NCBI RefSeq assembly: GCF_000410875.1
Contig: NZ_AROI01000006.1
Coordinates: forward strand, 186,001-250,000
Reading direction: 5' to 3'
DNA: 64,000 nt
Source: Halopseudomonas pelagia CL-AP6
GTDB taxonomy: Bacteria; Pseudomonadota; Gammaproteobacteria; Pseudomonadales; Pseudomonadaceae
The notes beneath the pieces are model-generated. The model did not search any database. It saw only the letters and a program-made list of their open reading frames with translations, and was not told the origin of the DNA. Positions 53,208-62,844 of this stretch are shown one piece after another. The position numbers were made by a program, and so were the translations under genes. Every line of letters begins with the position of its first letter. Position 1 is the first letter of the stretch.

Positions 53208-54446
53208 ATGCCCAGCCTGAATCGTCAGATACTGATTGCCGCCTGCCTGGGCGTGCTGATGGGCTGGGGCCTGGGTCTGTTGCCCGCCGAGCAAGGCCTG
53301 CGCAGCGGCGTGCTCTACGCCAGTACGCTGGTCGGCAGTATCTTTATCGGCATGTTGAAGATGATTCTGGTGCCATTGATCTTCACCTCCATCGTGGTTG
53401 GTGTGGCCAATCTGCAGGCGCACCATCAGATCAACCGGGTGTGGATCACCACACTGGTGTATTTCGTCATTACCCTGTCGCTGGCGATGCTGGTCGCACT
53501 GCTGGCGGCAAATATCTTCAAGCCTGGCGCCGACCTGCCCATTGCGCTATTCGCCGATGCCATGGCTTCATTTGAAGCCCGGCAACTGAGCATGCCGGAA
53601 TTCTTCCTGCATTTTTTCGCCAACCTGTTTCAGAACCCCTTTGCTGCCTTCGCCAACGGCAGCATTCTCGCCATCGTCGTGTTCGCGTTGTTTATCGGCA
53701 TTGCGCTGGTGGCCGGGGGCGAACGCTATCAGGGCATACTGCGCTTGATGCAGGAGTTTCTCGAGCTGCTATTGCAGGTGATCAGTTGGATCATGCGCCT
53801 GGCGCCGCTGGGGATTCTAGCGCTGCTGATCCGCCTGGTGGCCGAACAGGATGTTTCGCTGCTGGTGACTATGCTCGGTTTTATCGTGTTGGTATTCGCG
53901 ACCACGCTGTTCCACGGCATTGTCATCCTCCCGGGTATTCTGTTTCTGGTTACCGGCAAGTCGCCGCTGTGGTTTTGGCGCGGCTCGCGCGAAGCGCTGA
54001 TCACGGCTTTCGCCACCAGCTCCAGTGCCGCCACGCTACCTATTACCCTGCGCTGCGCCGAGCACAATCTGAAAGTACGCCGCAGCATTGCCGGCTTTGT
54101 GTTACCGCTGGGCGCGACCATGAATATGGACGGCACCGCGCTCTATGAAGCCGCGGCAGCACTGTTTGTCGCCAACCTGGTCGGCATCGAGCTGAGCTTC
54201 GCCCAGCAGATGGTGGTGTTCTTTACCGCCATGATTGCCTCCACCGGTGCTCCCGGCATCCCCAGCGCCGGCATGGTCACCATGGTCATGGTGCTGCAGG
54301 CCGTCGGCCTGCCCGCCGAAGCTATAGCCATACTATTGCCTATCGACCGGCTGCTGGATACCGTGCGCACTGCGGTCAACGTTGAAGGGGATATGGTCGG
54401 CAGTCTGGTGGTAGACAAGCTGGTGCATCGTGGTGAAGACAGCTGA
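53208..54446 (+). CDS. Dicarboxylate/amino acid:cation symporter (DAACS)
   Basis: A 412-residue transporter of the GltP/DctA/GltPh fold with eight helices and two re-entrant loops. HP1 carries TSSSAATLPITLRC (about 267-280), helix 7 carries GATMNMDGTALYEA (about 303-316, the NMDGT cation site), and HP2 carries IASTGAPGIPSAG. Substrates of the family are aspartate, glutamate or C4-dicarboxylates. The residue pattern does not let me choose. Confidence 0.91.
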   Translation: MPSLNRQILIAACLGVLMGWGLGLLPAEQGLRSGVLYASTLVGSIFIGMLKMILVPLIFTSIVVGVANLQAHHQINRVWITTLVYFVITLSLAMLVALLAANIFKPGADLPIALFADAMASFEARQLSMPEFFLHFFANLFQNPFAAFANGSILAIVVFALFIGIALVAGGERYQGILRLMQEFLELLLQVISWIMRLAPLGILALLIRLVAEQDVSLLVTMLGFIVLVFATTLFHGIVILPGILFLVTGKSPLWFWRGSREALITAFATSSSAATLPITLRCAEHNLKVRRSIAGFVLPLGATMNMDGTALYEAAAALFVANLVGIELSFAQQMVVFFTAMIASTGAPGIPSAGMVTMVMVLQAVGLPAEAIAILLPIDRLLDTVRTAVNVEGDMVGSLVVDKLVHRGEDS

Positions 54447-54465
54447 AAACAGGAGCTTAACGAAT

Positions 54466-55107
54466 ATGAACAATGCCACCACGTTGGTCCGCGAAACCTT
54501 CCCTGTCGGCCCGCTACAGTGCAACTGCACCATCATCGGCGACCCGCTGAGCAAGAAAGCGTTGGTGATTGATCCGGGCGGGGATCACCAGTTTATTCTT
54601 CAGCGTCTGGACGCGTTGGGGTTGAAAGTGGTCAGTATCATCCATACCCACGCGCATCTTGATCATTTTCTGGCCTCGGGCGAGATGAAAAAGGCGACCG
54701 GGGCGACGCTGCACCTGCATAAGCAAGACCAATTCCTCTGGGACAACCTGGAGATGCAGTGCAAATTATTCCGCGTGCCCTATGTGCCGGTACCGGCGCC
54801 GGATCATTGGCTCAGCGATGATGAGGAATTGGCCTGCGGTTGTGGGGTGGCATTGCATACGCCGGGGCATACACCGGGCTCGATGAGCTTCTGGTTTCCC
54901 AAGGACAAGCTACTGATTGCCGGCGATACATTGTTTCGTGGTGGCATCGGGCGTACTGATCTGTGGGGCGGGGATTATCGACAAATCGAGAAATCCATCC
55001 GGGAGCGGCTTTACCGCCTGGACGAGGAAGCACTGGTGGTGACCGGGCACGGCGCTAATACGCTGCTGGGTGATGAAATGCGCAGCAACCCGTTCATCCG
55101 CGCTTGA
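54466..55107 (+). CDS. Metallo-beta-lactamase-fold hydrolase (YcbL/GloB-like)
   Basis: A 213-residue glyoxalase-II-like hydrolase. The start at 54466 has AGGAG ten bases upstream. The metal site reads HTHAHLDH (about 60-67), with further ligands H in HTPGHTPGSM (about 136), D in AGDTLFRGG and H in VTGHGANT. It lacks the C-terminal glutathione-binding domain of true GloB, as in YcbL. It is likely a thioesterase on small glutathione or CoA thioesters. The gene begins 19 bases after the symporter stop. Confidence 0.9.
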   Translation: MNNATTLVRETFPVGPLQCNCTIIGDPLSKKALVIDPGGDHQFILQRLDALGLKVVSIIHTHAHLDHFLASGEMKKATGATLHLHKQDQFLWDNLEMQCKLFRVPYVPVPAPDHWLSDDEELACGCGVALHTPGHTPGSMSFWFPKDKLLIAGDTLFRGGIGRTDLWGGDYRQIEKSIRERLYRLDEEALVVTGHGANTLLGDEMRSNPFIRA

Positions 55108-55209
55108 GGGCGGAAATAAATGCTCGCTTTGTGGTCTGTATATCTGCGGGCCATATGATTGGCGTGCTAATCTCTGGACACGAGTAATTAAAAAACAAAG
55201 GATTCATTC

Positions 55210-55878
55210 ATGAAATTCAACGCCACAAAAACCCATGGTTTGATTGTTGCCGGCTTCTGTTCTGCTTTGCTGGTCGGGTGTACCACCAATCCTTATACCG
55301 GTGAGCGTGAAACAGGCAAGTCAGCCATTTATGGTCTAGGCGGCGCTGCGGCGGGTGCCGTTGTCGGTGCCGCGACGTCCAGCAAAAGTGATCGGACCAA
55401 AGGCGCGCTGATTGGTGCCACCGTTGGCGGCGCTGCAGGTGCGGGCTATGGCTATTACGTTGATCAACAGGAAGCACGCTTGCGTCAGGAGCTCTCCGGC
55501 ACTGGCGTCCAGGTGATCCGTAACGGTGATAACCTGCAATTGGTCATGCCGGGCAATATTACCTTCGCCAGCAACTCTTCCGATGTGTCCAGCAGCTTCT
55601 ATCCGACGCTGAATTCGTTGGTCAAGGTATTCAAGGAGTATGACAAGAACGGTATCGATATCATCGGCCATACCGACAGCACTGGCGGTATGGATCTGAA
55701 CATGCGTCTGTCACAGGAGCGGGCCGGTAGTGTGGCTTCGTACCTGACGGGCCAAGGTGTCGCAGGATCGCGTATCAGCAGCCGTGGCGCTGGTCCGAAC
55801 CAGCCTATCGCCAGCAATGATACCCAGGCCGGTCGTGCTCAGAACCGCCGCGTGGAAATCAACCTGCGTCCGCTGTAA
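55210..55878 (+). CDS. OmpA-family lipoprotein (YiaD-like)
   Basis: A 222-residue outer-membrane lipoprotein. The lipobox is ALLVGC, with the acylated cysteine near 24. A glycine-zipper region (GLGGAAAGAVVGAA, then GALIGATVGGAAGAGYGYY, about 43-83) may insert in the membrane. The C-terminal OmpA domain (about 105-222) binds peptidoglycan through D and R in IDIIGHTDSTGGMDLN and LSQERAGSVASYL. QNRRVEINLRP closes it. YiaD-like proteins anchor the outer membrane to the wall. Confidence 0.93.
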   Translation: MKFNATKTHGLIVAGFCSALLVGCTTNPYTGERETGKSAIYGLGGAAAGAVVGAATSSKSDRTKGALIGATVGGAAGAGYGYYVDQQEARLRQELSGTGVQVIRNGDNLQLVMPGNITFASNSSDVSSSFYPTLNSLVKVFKEYDKNGIDIIGHTDSTGGMDLNMRLSQERAGSVASYLTGQGVAGSRISSRGAGPNQPIASNDTQAGRAQNRRVEINLRPL

Positions 55879-55896
55879 GCAAGCTATAAGTAATAG

Positions 55897-55926
55897 GGTT
55901 TACCGCAGGGCTCCCTGCGGTAAACC
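55897..55926. terminator. Hairpin between OmpA lipoprotein and acyltransferase genes
   Basis: GGTTTACCGCAGG (55897-55909) pairs perfectly with CCTGCGGTAAACC (55914-55926) around GCTC. It lies between convergent genes, with no strong T-run on either side. Confidence 0.65.
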
Positions 55927-55936
55927 GGCTTGCCGA

Positions 55937-56842
55937 CTAGTGCCCCGGCGGATAGTCGTGGTGCAGTTGGTCCAGCAGCAGATCCTTTTCTTTCCACAGA
56001 GTGTTCACCCAACGCTGAAAGTCGGCGCGAAATACTGCGTCCTGATGATAGTCGCCACTCAGTAGTTCGATAGGTATCGGCTTTATCTGGCAACGCACCA
56101 CGACCTTTCTGATGCGCCCACTGAGCAGATCCCAAAACGTCGGGCTGCCATCCGGGTAATGGATGGTGATGTCGACCAGGGAGCGTAACTGCTCGCCCAT
56201 GGCATCGAGAACGAAAGCAATGCCGCCGGATTTGGGTTTGAGCAGGTGGCGGTAGGGCGACTGCTGTTCAGCGTGCTTGGTCGGGGTCAGCCGAGTGCCT
56301 TCGAGAAAATTAAATACCGCAACCGGTGTGGTCTTGAATTTCTCGCAGGCTTTGCGTGTGGTTTCAACATCCTGCCCGGCTTTCTCCGGGTGACGAGCCA
56401 GGTAGGCTTTGCTGTAGCGCTTCATAAAAGGAAAATCCAGCGCCCACCAGCAAATGCCGATGATGGGAACCCAGATCAGTTCCTGTTTCAGGAAGAACTT
56501 GAGCATCGGCATGCGCCGGTTGAGGTTGTGCTGCAGCACCAGAATATCAACCCAGGTCTGGTGGTTACTGGTGACCAGGTACCAGCCATCGTAATCCAGG
56601 CGTTCGCGGCCCTGGATATCCCACTCAATGTTGCCCGTCAGGGCCATCCAGCCGCTGTTGCAGGCCATCCAGAACTCGGCAATGCGGATGATCTGCCGAG
56701 TGCAAAACACCTGCAAGCCTTTGAGGGGCAGCAGTTTAATCAGCGATAGAGGGAAGAGCACACTGAAACACAGCAGCGTGTTGAGGATCAGCAGCAGTGC
56801 CGCGAGGGCACCGCGCAGGCTATGGGGCAGAAAACTCAGCAT
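55937..56842 (-). CDS. Lysophospholipid acyltransferase-family protein
   Basis: A 301-residue membrane acyltransferase of the PlsC superfamily (YihG-like). An N-terminal helix (about 10-35) anchors it. Block I is SNHQTWVDILV (about 90-100, H and D of the HX4D motif), and block III is FLEGTRLTPTK. Family members acylate lysophosphatidic acid or related lipids in the inner membrane. Its own donor and acceptor are unknown. It sits 59 bases from pta on the same strand. Confidence 0.88.
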   Translation of the reverse strand: MLSFLPHSLRGALAALLLILNTLLCFSVLFPLSLIKLLPLKGLQVFCTRQIIRIAEFWMACNSGWMALTGNIEWDIQGRERLDYDGWYLVTSNHQTWVDILVLQHNLNRRMPMLKFFLKQELIWVPIIGICWWALDFPFMKRYSKAYLARHPEKAGQDVETTRKACEKFKTTPVAVFNFLEGTRLTPTKHAEQQSPYRHLLKPKSGGIAFVLDAMGEQLRSLVDITIHYPDGSPTFWDLLSGRIRKVVVRCQIKPIPIELLSGDYHQDAVFRADFQRWVNTLWKEKDLLLDQLHHDYPPGH

Positions 56843-56901
56843 TCGAATAGCTCATTTAAAGGGCCAGTCTTAACCGGCCAGATTAGGGTGCTGGCTCGGG
56901 T

Positions 56902-59034
56902 CTAGTCATTCATGTCGGCCTGAATGGCCGTCAGCGCGATGGTGTAGACGATGTCATCCACCAGGGCGCCGCGTGACAGGTCATTCACCGGTTTGCGCAA
57001 GCCCTGCAACATGGGCCCGACACTGACCACATTGGCGCTGCGCTGCACCGCCTTGTAGGTCGTGTTGCCAGTATTGAGGTCGGGGAACACGAATACAGTG
57101 GCCTTGCCGGCCACCGGGCTGTCTGGCGCTTTTTGCGCGCCGACGCTGGCGATGGCGGCAGCATCATACTGAAGGGGGCCGTCAATCAACAATGCTGGCT
57201 CGCGCTTTTTGGCTATCTGCGTTGCTTCGCGGACCTTTTCCACATCCAGGCCGGTACCGGATTCGCCAGTTGAGTAACTGATCATCGCTACTCGCGCGGG
57301 TATGCCGAACGCTTCGGCGGACCGCGCGCTCTGGATGGCAATTTCGGCCAGTTCTTCGGCGTTCGGATCGGGATTGACCGCGCAGTCCCCGTACACAAGA
57401 ACCTGATCTGGCAGCAGCATAAAGAAGATCGATGAGACCAGGCTGTAGCCGGGCGCGGTCTTGATCAACTGGAAGGCCGGGCGAATGGTGTTGGCGGTGG
57501 TATGAATTGCGCCTGACACCAGGCCATCGACCTCATCCAGCGCCAGCATCATGGTGCCCAGTACTACATTGTCTTCCAGTTGTTGCAGCGCCATAGGCGC
57601 ATTCAGGCCCTTGCCTTTGCGCTGTTCGATCATTGGCTGTACGTACTGCTCGCGGACGCTATCCGGGTCAATGATCTGCAAGCCTTCAGGTAATGTGATG
57701 TGCTGGGCGCGGGCGACGGCTTCCACTGATTCGCGTTTGGCCAGCAGAATGCACTGGGCAATACCGCGGCGTTGGCAGATCGCCGCAGCCTGTACGGTGC
57801 GCGGCTCGTCTCCTTCCGGTAGCACGATACGTTTGGCGGCTTGCTGGGCACGACGCATCAGCTGATAGCGGAAGGCGGGCGGCGACATGCGTACCTCGCG
57901 CGGCGTGCCGCAGCGGCGCTGCAGCCAGGCATGATCAATATGCGACGCGGCGTACTCGGTGACCAATTCTGCGCGCTCGTGATCGTCTACCGGGATTTCG
58001 CGGTTCATCCGGTCCAGGCGGGTGGCGGTATCGAAGGTATTGGTATGGGTACCCAGCAGTGGTAGCCCGCCATCCAATGCCGGTTGGCACAGCTGCACCA
58101 CCCGGGGGTCGGGGTCGAAGTCGCTGGTCAGCAGTAGCCCGGCCAAGGGCGTGCCGGCAAGTGCCGCTAGGCTGGCGGCGATGATCACGTCATCACGATC
58201 ACCGGGGGTGACGATTAGCGTGCCAGGTTTAAGACGGTCAACAATGTTGGGTACGGTGCGCGCGCAGAGAGCGATGTCGAGCACGCGGCGGTGCTGCATG
58301 TCGCCTGGGTGTAATATTCGGGCATCCAGCAACGCTGCAACATCTGCGGTGCGTGGCGCATTTAGTTCCGCCTGCCAGGGGATGCAGCCAATCAGGCGAA
58401 AGTCTTCAGTGTTGAGAACCGCCGATTCCTGCTTCAAGGCTAGGGCGTATTCCTTCAGGGTGCGTTTGAGTGCATCACGATCGGCCGGAGGGTCTTCGCG
58501 CATCTCTAGATTGCGCACCTTGTTGACAATCACGCCCAGCACCTTAGGGTGTCTTGGGCCACCGAAGCCCTGCGCGTGAATCTCGATACGATCGGCCAGA
58601 CTGGCCATATCTTGATTGTCCGGAGCGGTGACCAGAATCACATCGGCATCCAGGCTGCGGGCCAGATGCTGATTGATACGGGCGGCGTAACTGGCTTGCC
58701 GGGTCGGGACCATGCCTTCGACAATCACCACGTCAGCGTCCACTGCAGCCTGCTGATATAGGCTGACTATATCCTCTAGCACTTCATCCAGTTGACCATT
58801 GGCCAGTCGGTGCTCAACTTCCGGTAACGTCAGCGGCGTCGGCGGTGTCAGGTCCAGCGTGCGGCTGATCAGCTCGCTGGAGCGTTCCGGGCCGGTATCG
58901 CCGAGGTGCGGCTGGGCAATCGGCTTGAGAAAGTGTACGCGCAGCCCAGTACGTTGCAGCGCGCGGATCAACCCCAGACTGATGGAGGTCAGACCAACGC
59001 CGAATCCGGTTGGGGCGATGAAAAAGGTATGCAT
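56902..59034 (-). CDS. pta: Phosphate acetyltransferase
   Basis: A 710-residue long-form Pta that interconverts acetyl-CoA and acetyl phosphate. It contains an N-terminal BioD-like P-loop domain (FFIAPTGFGVGLTSISLGLI at about 4-23), a DRTGG domain in the middle, and a C-terminal PTA domain (about 385-710). The catalytic area includes KTAPGYSLVSSIFFMLL, ALLIDGPLQYDAAAI and FVFPDLNTGN. It is followed downstream on the same strand by the acyltransferase gene. ackA lies 27 bases upstream, forming the usual acetate operon in the order ackA-pta. Confidence 0.95.
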   Translation of the reverse strand: MHTFFIAPTGFGVGLTSISLGLIRALQRTGLRVHFLKPIAQPHLGDTGPERSSELISRTLDLTPPTPLTLPEVEHRLANGQLDEVLEDIVSLYQQAAVDADVVIVEGMVPTRQASYAARINQHLARSLDADVILVTAPDNQDMASLADRIEIHAQGFGGPRHPKVLGVIVNKVRNLEMREDPPADRDALKRTLKEYALALKQESAVLNTEDFRLIGCIPWQAELNAPRTADVAALLDARILHPGDMQHRRVLDIALCARTVPNIVDRLKPGTLIVTPGDRDDVIIAASLAALAGTPLAGLLLTSDFDPDPRVVQLCQPALDGGLPLLGTHTNTFDTATRLDRMNREIPVDDHERAELVTEYAASHIDHAWLQRRCGTPREVRMSPPAFRYQLMRRAQQAAKRIVLPEGDEPRTVQAAAICQRRGIAQCILLAKRESVEAVARAQHITLPEGLQIIDPDSVREQYVQPMIEQRKGKGLNAPMALQQLEDNVVLGTMMLALDEVDGLVSGAIHTTANTIRPAFQLIKTAPGYSLVSSIFFMLLPDQVLVYGDCAVNPDPNAEELAEIAIQSARSAEAFGIPARVAMISYSTGESGTGLDVEKVREATQIAKKREPALLIDGPLQYDAAAIASVGAQKAPDSPVAGKATVFVFPDLNTGNTTYKAVQRSANVVSVGPMLQGLRKPVNDLSRGALVDDIVYTIALTAIQADMND

Positions 59035-59061
59035 GTAAACGTCCTGTCAGGAGGGAGGGTG

Positions 59062-60249
59062 TCAACGTGGCAGCAAAGCCAGGCTTTCGTCCGCTATTTG
59101 GCGCTCTTCATCGGTGGGGATCAGCATGATCGCCGTTGAGTCCGCAGCGTTGATCATACAGGCCTGGCCGCGAGGTGCCGACGTGTTGCGATCAGTGTCG
59201 AGTTTGAGCCCAAGTATCGCCATATGTTCCACCGTGAGCGCACGAATCAGGCTCGAATTTTCGCCAATGCCGCCAGTAAAGATAACACCGTCCAAGCGCG
59301 GAAGCGCGGCGGCCAGGCCCATTAGCGAACGGGCCAGGCGATAGCAGAACACCGCGATTGCCAATGTGGCACCAGGGTGACCCTCGGCGCGCGCCTGTTC
59401 CAATTGGCGCATGTCGTTGGACAGTCCTGAGAGGCCCAGCAGACCGCTTTCCCGGTTGAGCATGGTATCAATGCGGGGTAGATCCCAGTTCAAGGTTCTG
59501 GCCAGATGCCCATGCAAGTTGGGATCGACGTCGCCACTGCGCGTACCCATGACCAGGCCTTCAAGTGGCGTCAGCCCCATGCTGGTGTCCTGGCTGCGCC
59601 CATCAAGCACCGCGCAGCTCGAACAGCCGTTCCCCAGGTGCGCGCTGAGCCAGGCGCCTTGGCCGGTTTGCAGCCCGGCAAGCTGGCTGGCCTGGTTGGT
59701 CACGTACTGGTGGCTGGTGCCATGAAAGCCGTAACGGCGAATGCGCTGCTCGGTGTACAGCGCCTCCGGCAGAGCGTAGCGATAGGCATGGGCGGGCATG
59801 CTCTGGTGGAAAGCCGTATCGAAAATGGCCATATGCGGCACCTCTTCGAAGACGCGCATGGCCGCTTCGATACCGGTCAGATTGGCAGGGTTATGCAGGG
59901 GGGCGAGCGGGGCGTTGGTACGGATGGCGTCAAGCACTGCCAGATCAATGACCTGGGCCCCGGTAAAATGTTCACCCCCATGTACCACGCGATGACCCAC
60001 AGCGCTGAGTGGTTGGCCGCTGTAATCGTCGATCAACGGTAACAGGGCGGTCAGCGCAGTGGCATGCTCGCCGTCGGCGAGCGGCACGCAGTGTTGGGTG
60101 CCGGCAACTTGCCAGGATAATGTCGCCTGGTCGCTGCCCAGGCGATCAGCCAAACCGCTCAACAGGGCCGTCGCCTGTGACTCGCACCGTAGTGCAAACT
60201 TGATTGATGAACTACCGCAGTTGATTACCAGAACCAGTCGGTCCGACAT
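59062..60249 (-). CDS. ackA: Acetate kinase
   Basis: A 395-residue kinase that makes ATP and acetate from acetyl phosphate, or the reverse. Family signatures are [14 protein letters not shown] (about 6-19), [23 protein letters not shown] (about 170-182), [12 protein letters not shown] and [30 protein letters not shown] is near the C-terminus. It forms an operon with pta. The 150-base gap to the divergent slyD-like gene should contain both promoters. Confidence 0.96.
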   Translation of the reverse strand: MSDRLVLVINCGSSSIKFALRCESQATALLSGLADRLGSDQATLSWQVAGTQHCVPLADGEHATALTALLPLIDDYSGQPLSAVGHRVVHGGEHFTGAQVIDLAVLDAIRTNAPLAPLHNPANLTGIEAAMRVFEEVPHMAIFDTAFHQSMPAHAYRYALPEALYTEQRIRRYGFHGTSHQYVTNQASQLAGLQTGQGAWLSAHLGNGCSSCAVLDGRSQDTSMGLTPLEGLVMGTRSGDVDPNLHGHLARTLNWDLPRIDTMLNRESGLLGLSGLSNDMRQLEQARAEGHPGATLAIAVFCYRLARSLMGLAAALPRLDGVIFTGGIGENSSLIRALTVEHMAILGLKLDTDRNTSAPRGQACMINAADSTAIMLIPTDEERQIADESLALLPR

Positions 60250-60399
60250 TCTCTATCACCTTGTTCCAGCCGGCTTGGGCGCCTGTTCAGGCACCAGTTG
60301 CGCCATCTTCATGGGTGGCCGCGTATCGGTCAACCCGTGCGTTATTAAGTCAACTGGCGTAAACTGGCTCGCTTCACGCAAAAAGACAGGTATCAGATT

Positions 60400-60885
60400 A
60401 TGCAGATTGCTGCCAACAAAGCCGTATCGATTGAATACACCTTGACCAATGATGCAGGCGAAGTATTGGACTCTTCCGATGGTGGTGGTCCGTTGGTTTA
60501 CCTGCACGGCGCGGGTAATATCATCCCCGGTCTCGAGCAAGCGCTCGATGGCAAGCAGGTGGGCGATGAGCTGAAAGTAACGGTAGAGCCAGAACACGCC
60601 TACGGTGAATTCAGCGCCGAACTAGTGGCAGTATTGGGCCGCAACATGTTCGAAGGTGTTGAGGAACTGGAAGTGGGTATGCAATTCCACGCTTCCGGCC
60701 CGGATGGCGGTATGCAGATTGTCACCATCTCCGCGGTGGAAGGTGACGAAGTCACCGTCGATGGCAACCATCCTCTGGCTGGCCAGCGCCTGACGTTTGA
60801 AGTCAAAGTTGCTGACGTACGTGATGCGAGTGAAGACGAGCTGGCTCATGGTCATATCCATGGTGAAGGCGGCGTAGAGCACTAA
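60400..60885 (+). CDS. slyD: FKBP-type peptidyl-prolyl isomerase, SlyD-like
   Basis: A 161-residue cis-trans proline isomerase and chaperone. The FKBP domain starts NKAVSIEYTLTNDAGEVLDS and contains GPLVYLHGAGNIIPGLEQAL (about 31-50), with the inserted-in-flap chaperone domain at about 70-125. The short tail has a few histidines (AHGHIHGEGGVEH) but not the long metal-binding tail of E. coli SlyD. It is followed by a strong terminator. Confidence 0.9.
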   Translation: MQIAANKAVSIEYTLTNDAGEVLDSSDGGGPLVYLHGAGNIIPGLEQALDGKQVGDELKVTVEPEHAYGEFSAELVAVLGRNMFEGVEELEVGMQFHASGPDGGMQIVTISAVEGDEVTVDGNHPLAGQRLTFEVKVADVRDASEDELAHGHIHGEGGVEH

Positions 60886-60913
60886 GGCGTTTCGCTAGCT
60901 TCAAGCGTCAAGC

Positions 60914-60943
60914 AAAAAAAACCGGGATATTCCCGGTTTTTTT
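60914..60943. terminator. Rho-independent terminator after slyD
   Basis: AACCGGGA and TCCCGGTT (60920-60938) form a stem preceded by a run of A's and followed by seven T's, so it may work in both directions. Confidence 0.9.
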
Positions 60944-61022
60944 ATGTCTGATTATCGCTGCGCGCTTCAATTATCCCCCGTTATCAATAAAATCAATAAA
61001 ACTGAAAAGGTCTATAAATAAT

Positions 61023-61038
61023 ATATGACCGGTCGTAT
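61023..61038. promoter_or_regulatory. TetR operator at the nemR-like promoter
   Basis: The near-palindrome ATATGACCGGTCGTAT has the core GACCGGTC (61027-61034). It lies just before the regulator's start at 61049 and next to a TATAAATAATATAT stretch, so binding would repress its own gene. The same core occurs before the oxidoreductase gene. Confidence 0.6.
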
Positions 61039-61048
61039 AGTCCTGTGT

Positions 61049-61636
61049 ATGAACGCTATTCAAGATAAACGCGCACGCATTCTCGCCGCTGGCACTGAAG
61101 TGATGCTGCTCAAGGGCTACAACGGTACTGGGGTGCAGGAGATTACCCAGAGTGCCGGTGTGCCCAAGGGTTCCTTCTATCATTACTTCGAGAGCAAGGA
61201 AGATTTTGCTATCCAGGCGCTGCATTACTATTACACGCCACGCCTGGAACGTTTTGCGGCGGCGCTGCAGGCGCAGGACAGCTCCCCCCGCGAGCGATTG
61301 CTATGCTTTTATCGTGATTTGGTGGGCTATTTCGCCAATCAGGCCGAGCCAACACACCAGTGTTTTATTGGTAGCCTTTGTCACGAGAAGGCTGGTGATA
61401 GCCAGCCAATCGGTTATGCCGCCAGCGCTATCCTCAATCGTTCCAGCCAACTGCTGGCTGAGTGTCTGGCGCAGGCAAGGGACGCCGGTGAGTTGGCTCC
61501 AGATCAGGATCCCCAAGCACTGGGTGCCTTTATTGGTGCCGCGTGGGAGGGTGCTTTGCTGCGTATGAAAGTTGATCGTCAGATTGCGCCATTACGGGTG
61601 TTTATTGGTCAGCTGGAAAGACTTTTGCGCCCTTGA
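61049..61636 (+). CDS. TetR-family repressor, NemR-like
   Basis: A 195-residue regulator. I start at ATG 61049 because the ATG at 61025 lies inside the operator. The helix-turn-helix is GVQEITQSAGVPKGSFYHYF (about 28-47). The ligand domain has Cys105 in THQCFIGSLCHEK, at the position of the reactive Cys106 of E. coli NemR, plus Cys111. NemR senses electrophiles and controls nemA, an Old Yellow Enzyme gene. An oxidoreductase of that family follows directly, so the same logic is likely here. Confidence 0.88.
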   Translation: MNAIQDKRARILAAGTEVMLLKGYNGTGVQEITQSAGVPKGSFYHYFESKEDFAIQALHYYYTPRLERFAAALQAQDSSPRERLLCFYRDLVGYFANQAEPTHQCFIGSLCHEKAGDSQPIGYAASAILNRSSQLLAECLAQARDAGELAPDQDPQALGAFIGAAWEGALLRMKVDRQIAPLRVFIGQLERLLRP

Positions 61637-61684
61637 GTTGAATTGAACAAACGGACTTAGTAAACGAATTTAGTACGCCAAGAC

Positions 61685-61692
61685 GACCGGTC
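61685..61692. promoter_or_regulatory. Second TetR operator core upstream of the OYE gene
   Basis: GACCGGTC recurs here, 42 bases before the oxidoreductase start. Read on the complement, the extended match to the first site is TGACCGGTCGT. The flanks differ, so affinity may be lower. Confidence 0.55.
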
Positions 61693-61733
61693 AACCAGGA
61701 GGTCGTCGCAACACTTTAATACGGAGTAATCTG

Positions 61734-62843
61734 ATGTCTGCTGATACCAGCCCCCTGTTCGCCTCCTTTGAGCTTGGCCCATTGAGCCTGAATAACCGTA
61801 TCGTCATGGCGCCCATGACGCGTAACTTTTCGCCCAAGGGTGTACCCACCGAGCAGGTGGTTGAGTATTACCGTCGTCGCGCCGAATCCGGCGTTGGCTT
61901 GATCATTACCGAAGGCACCACGGTGGGCCACAAAGCCGCCAACGGCTACCCTGACGTACCTGCTTTCCATGGTGAAGAGGCTCTGGCCGGTTGGAAGAAA
62001 GTAGTCGATGCAGTGCATGCGGTCGGTGGCAAAATTGCCCCGCAGCTATGGCACGTAGGTAACGTGCGCCGCTTGGGTACGCCGCCGGATGGCGATGTGC
62101 CAGGTTACGGCCCGATGGAAAAGATCAAGAATGGTAAAGAGTTGGTCCATGGCATGACCCACGAAGATATTCAGGATGTGGTCAAGGCCTTTGCCCAAGC
62201 GGCCAAGGATGCCAAGGCTATTGGTTTTGACGCCATCGAGCTGCACGGCGCGCATGGCTATCTAATCGATCAGTTCTTCTGGGATGGTACCAATCAGCGC
62301 ACCGATGAATACGGCGGCAGCATGGATAATCGTGCGCGTTTTGCGGTTGAGATCATCAGCGCGGTACGGGATGCGGTCGGTCCTGACTATCCAGTGATTT
62401 TCCGTTTTTCCCAGTGGAAGCAGCAGGATTACAGCGCCCGCTTGGCACCGACCCCCGATCTACTCGAAGCTTTCTTGAAGCCCCTTGCTGACGCAGGCGT
62501 GGATATTTTCCATTGCTCACAGCGGCGCTTCTGGGAGCCCGAATTCGACGGTTCACCACTCAACCTGGCAGGTTGGACGCGCAACATTACCGGCAAACCC
62601 TGCATTACTGTGGGTAGTGTTGGTCTGGACGGTGAATTTCTGGAGTTTATGGTCAAAACCGACAAGGTTGCCGAAACCGCGAATATCGACGGGCTGCTTG
62701 AACGTCTGGGTCAGGGCGAGTTCGATCTGGTTGCTGTAGGCCGCGCGTTGATTGTTGACCCGCAGTGGGCAAACAAGGTGCGCGAAGGCCGTTTCGGTGA
62801 CATTCTGCCATTCAGCCGTGAAGCGCTGAAAACCTTAGCCTGA
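61734..62843 (+). CDS. Old Yellow Enzyme-family NADH:flavin oxidoreductase
   Basis: A 369-residue FMN alkene reductase. The start has GGAG eight bases upstream. RIVMAPMTRNFSPKG (about 21-35) and QLWHVGNVRR bind FMN and substrate. The histidine pair is in ELHGAHGYLIDQFFWDGTNQ (about 170-189), and GGSMDNRARF and VAVGRALIVDPQW follow. It reduces activated C=C bonds of electrophiles such as enones or maleimides, or nitro compounds. The TetR partner suggests induction by electrophile stress. Confidence 0.92.
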   Translation: MSADTSPLFASFELGPLSLNNRIVMAPMTRNFSPKGVPTEQVVEYYRRRAESGVGLIITEGTTVGHKAANGYPDVPAFHGEEALAGWKKVVDAVHAVGGKIAPQLWHVGNVRRLGTPPDGDVPGYGPMEKIKNGKELVHGMTHEDIQDVVKAFAQAAKDAKAIGFDAIELHGAHGYLIDQFFWDGTNQRTDEYGGSMDNRARFAVEIISAVRDAVGPDYPVIFRFSQWKQQDYSARLAPTPDLLEAFLKPLADAGVDIFHCSQRRFWEPEFDGSPLNLAGWTRNITGKPCITVGSVGLDGEFLEFMVKTDKVAETANIDGLLERLGQGEFDLVAVGRALIVDPQWANKVREGRFGDILPFSREALKTLA

Positions 62844-62844
62844 T

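Noticed and set aside
61025-61048. Earlier ATG for the TetR-family regulator
   Set aside because: It lies inside the palindromic operator and next to the likely -10 region, and the residues it would add do not fit the family's N-terminus.
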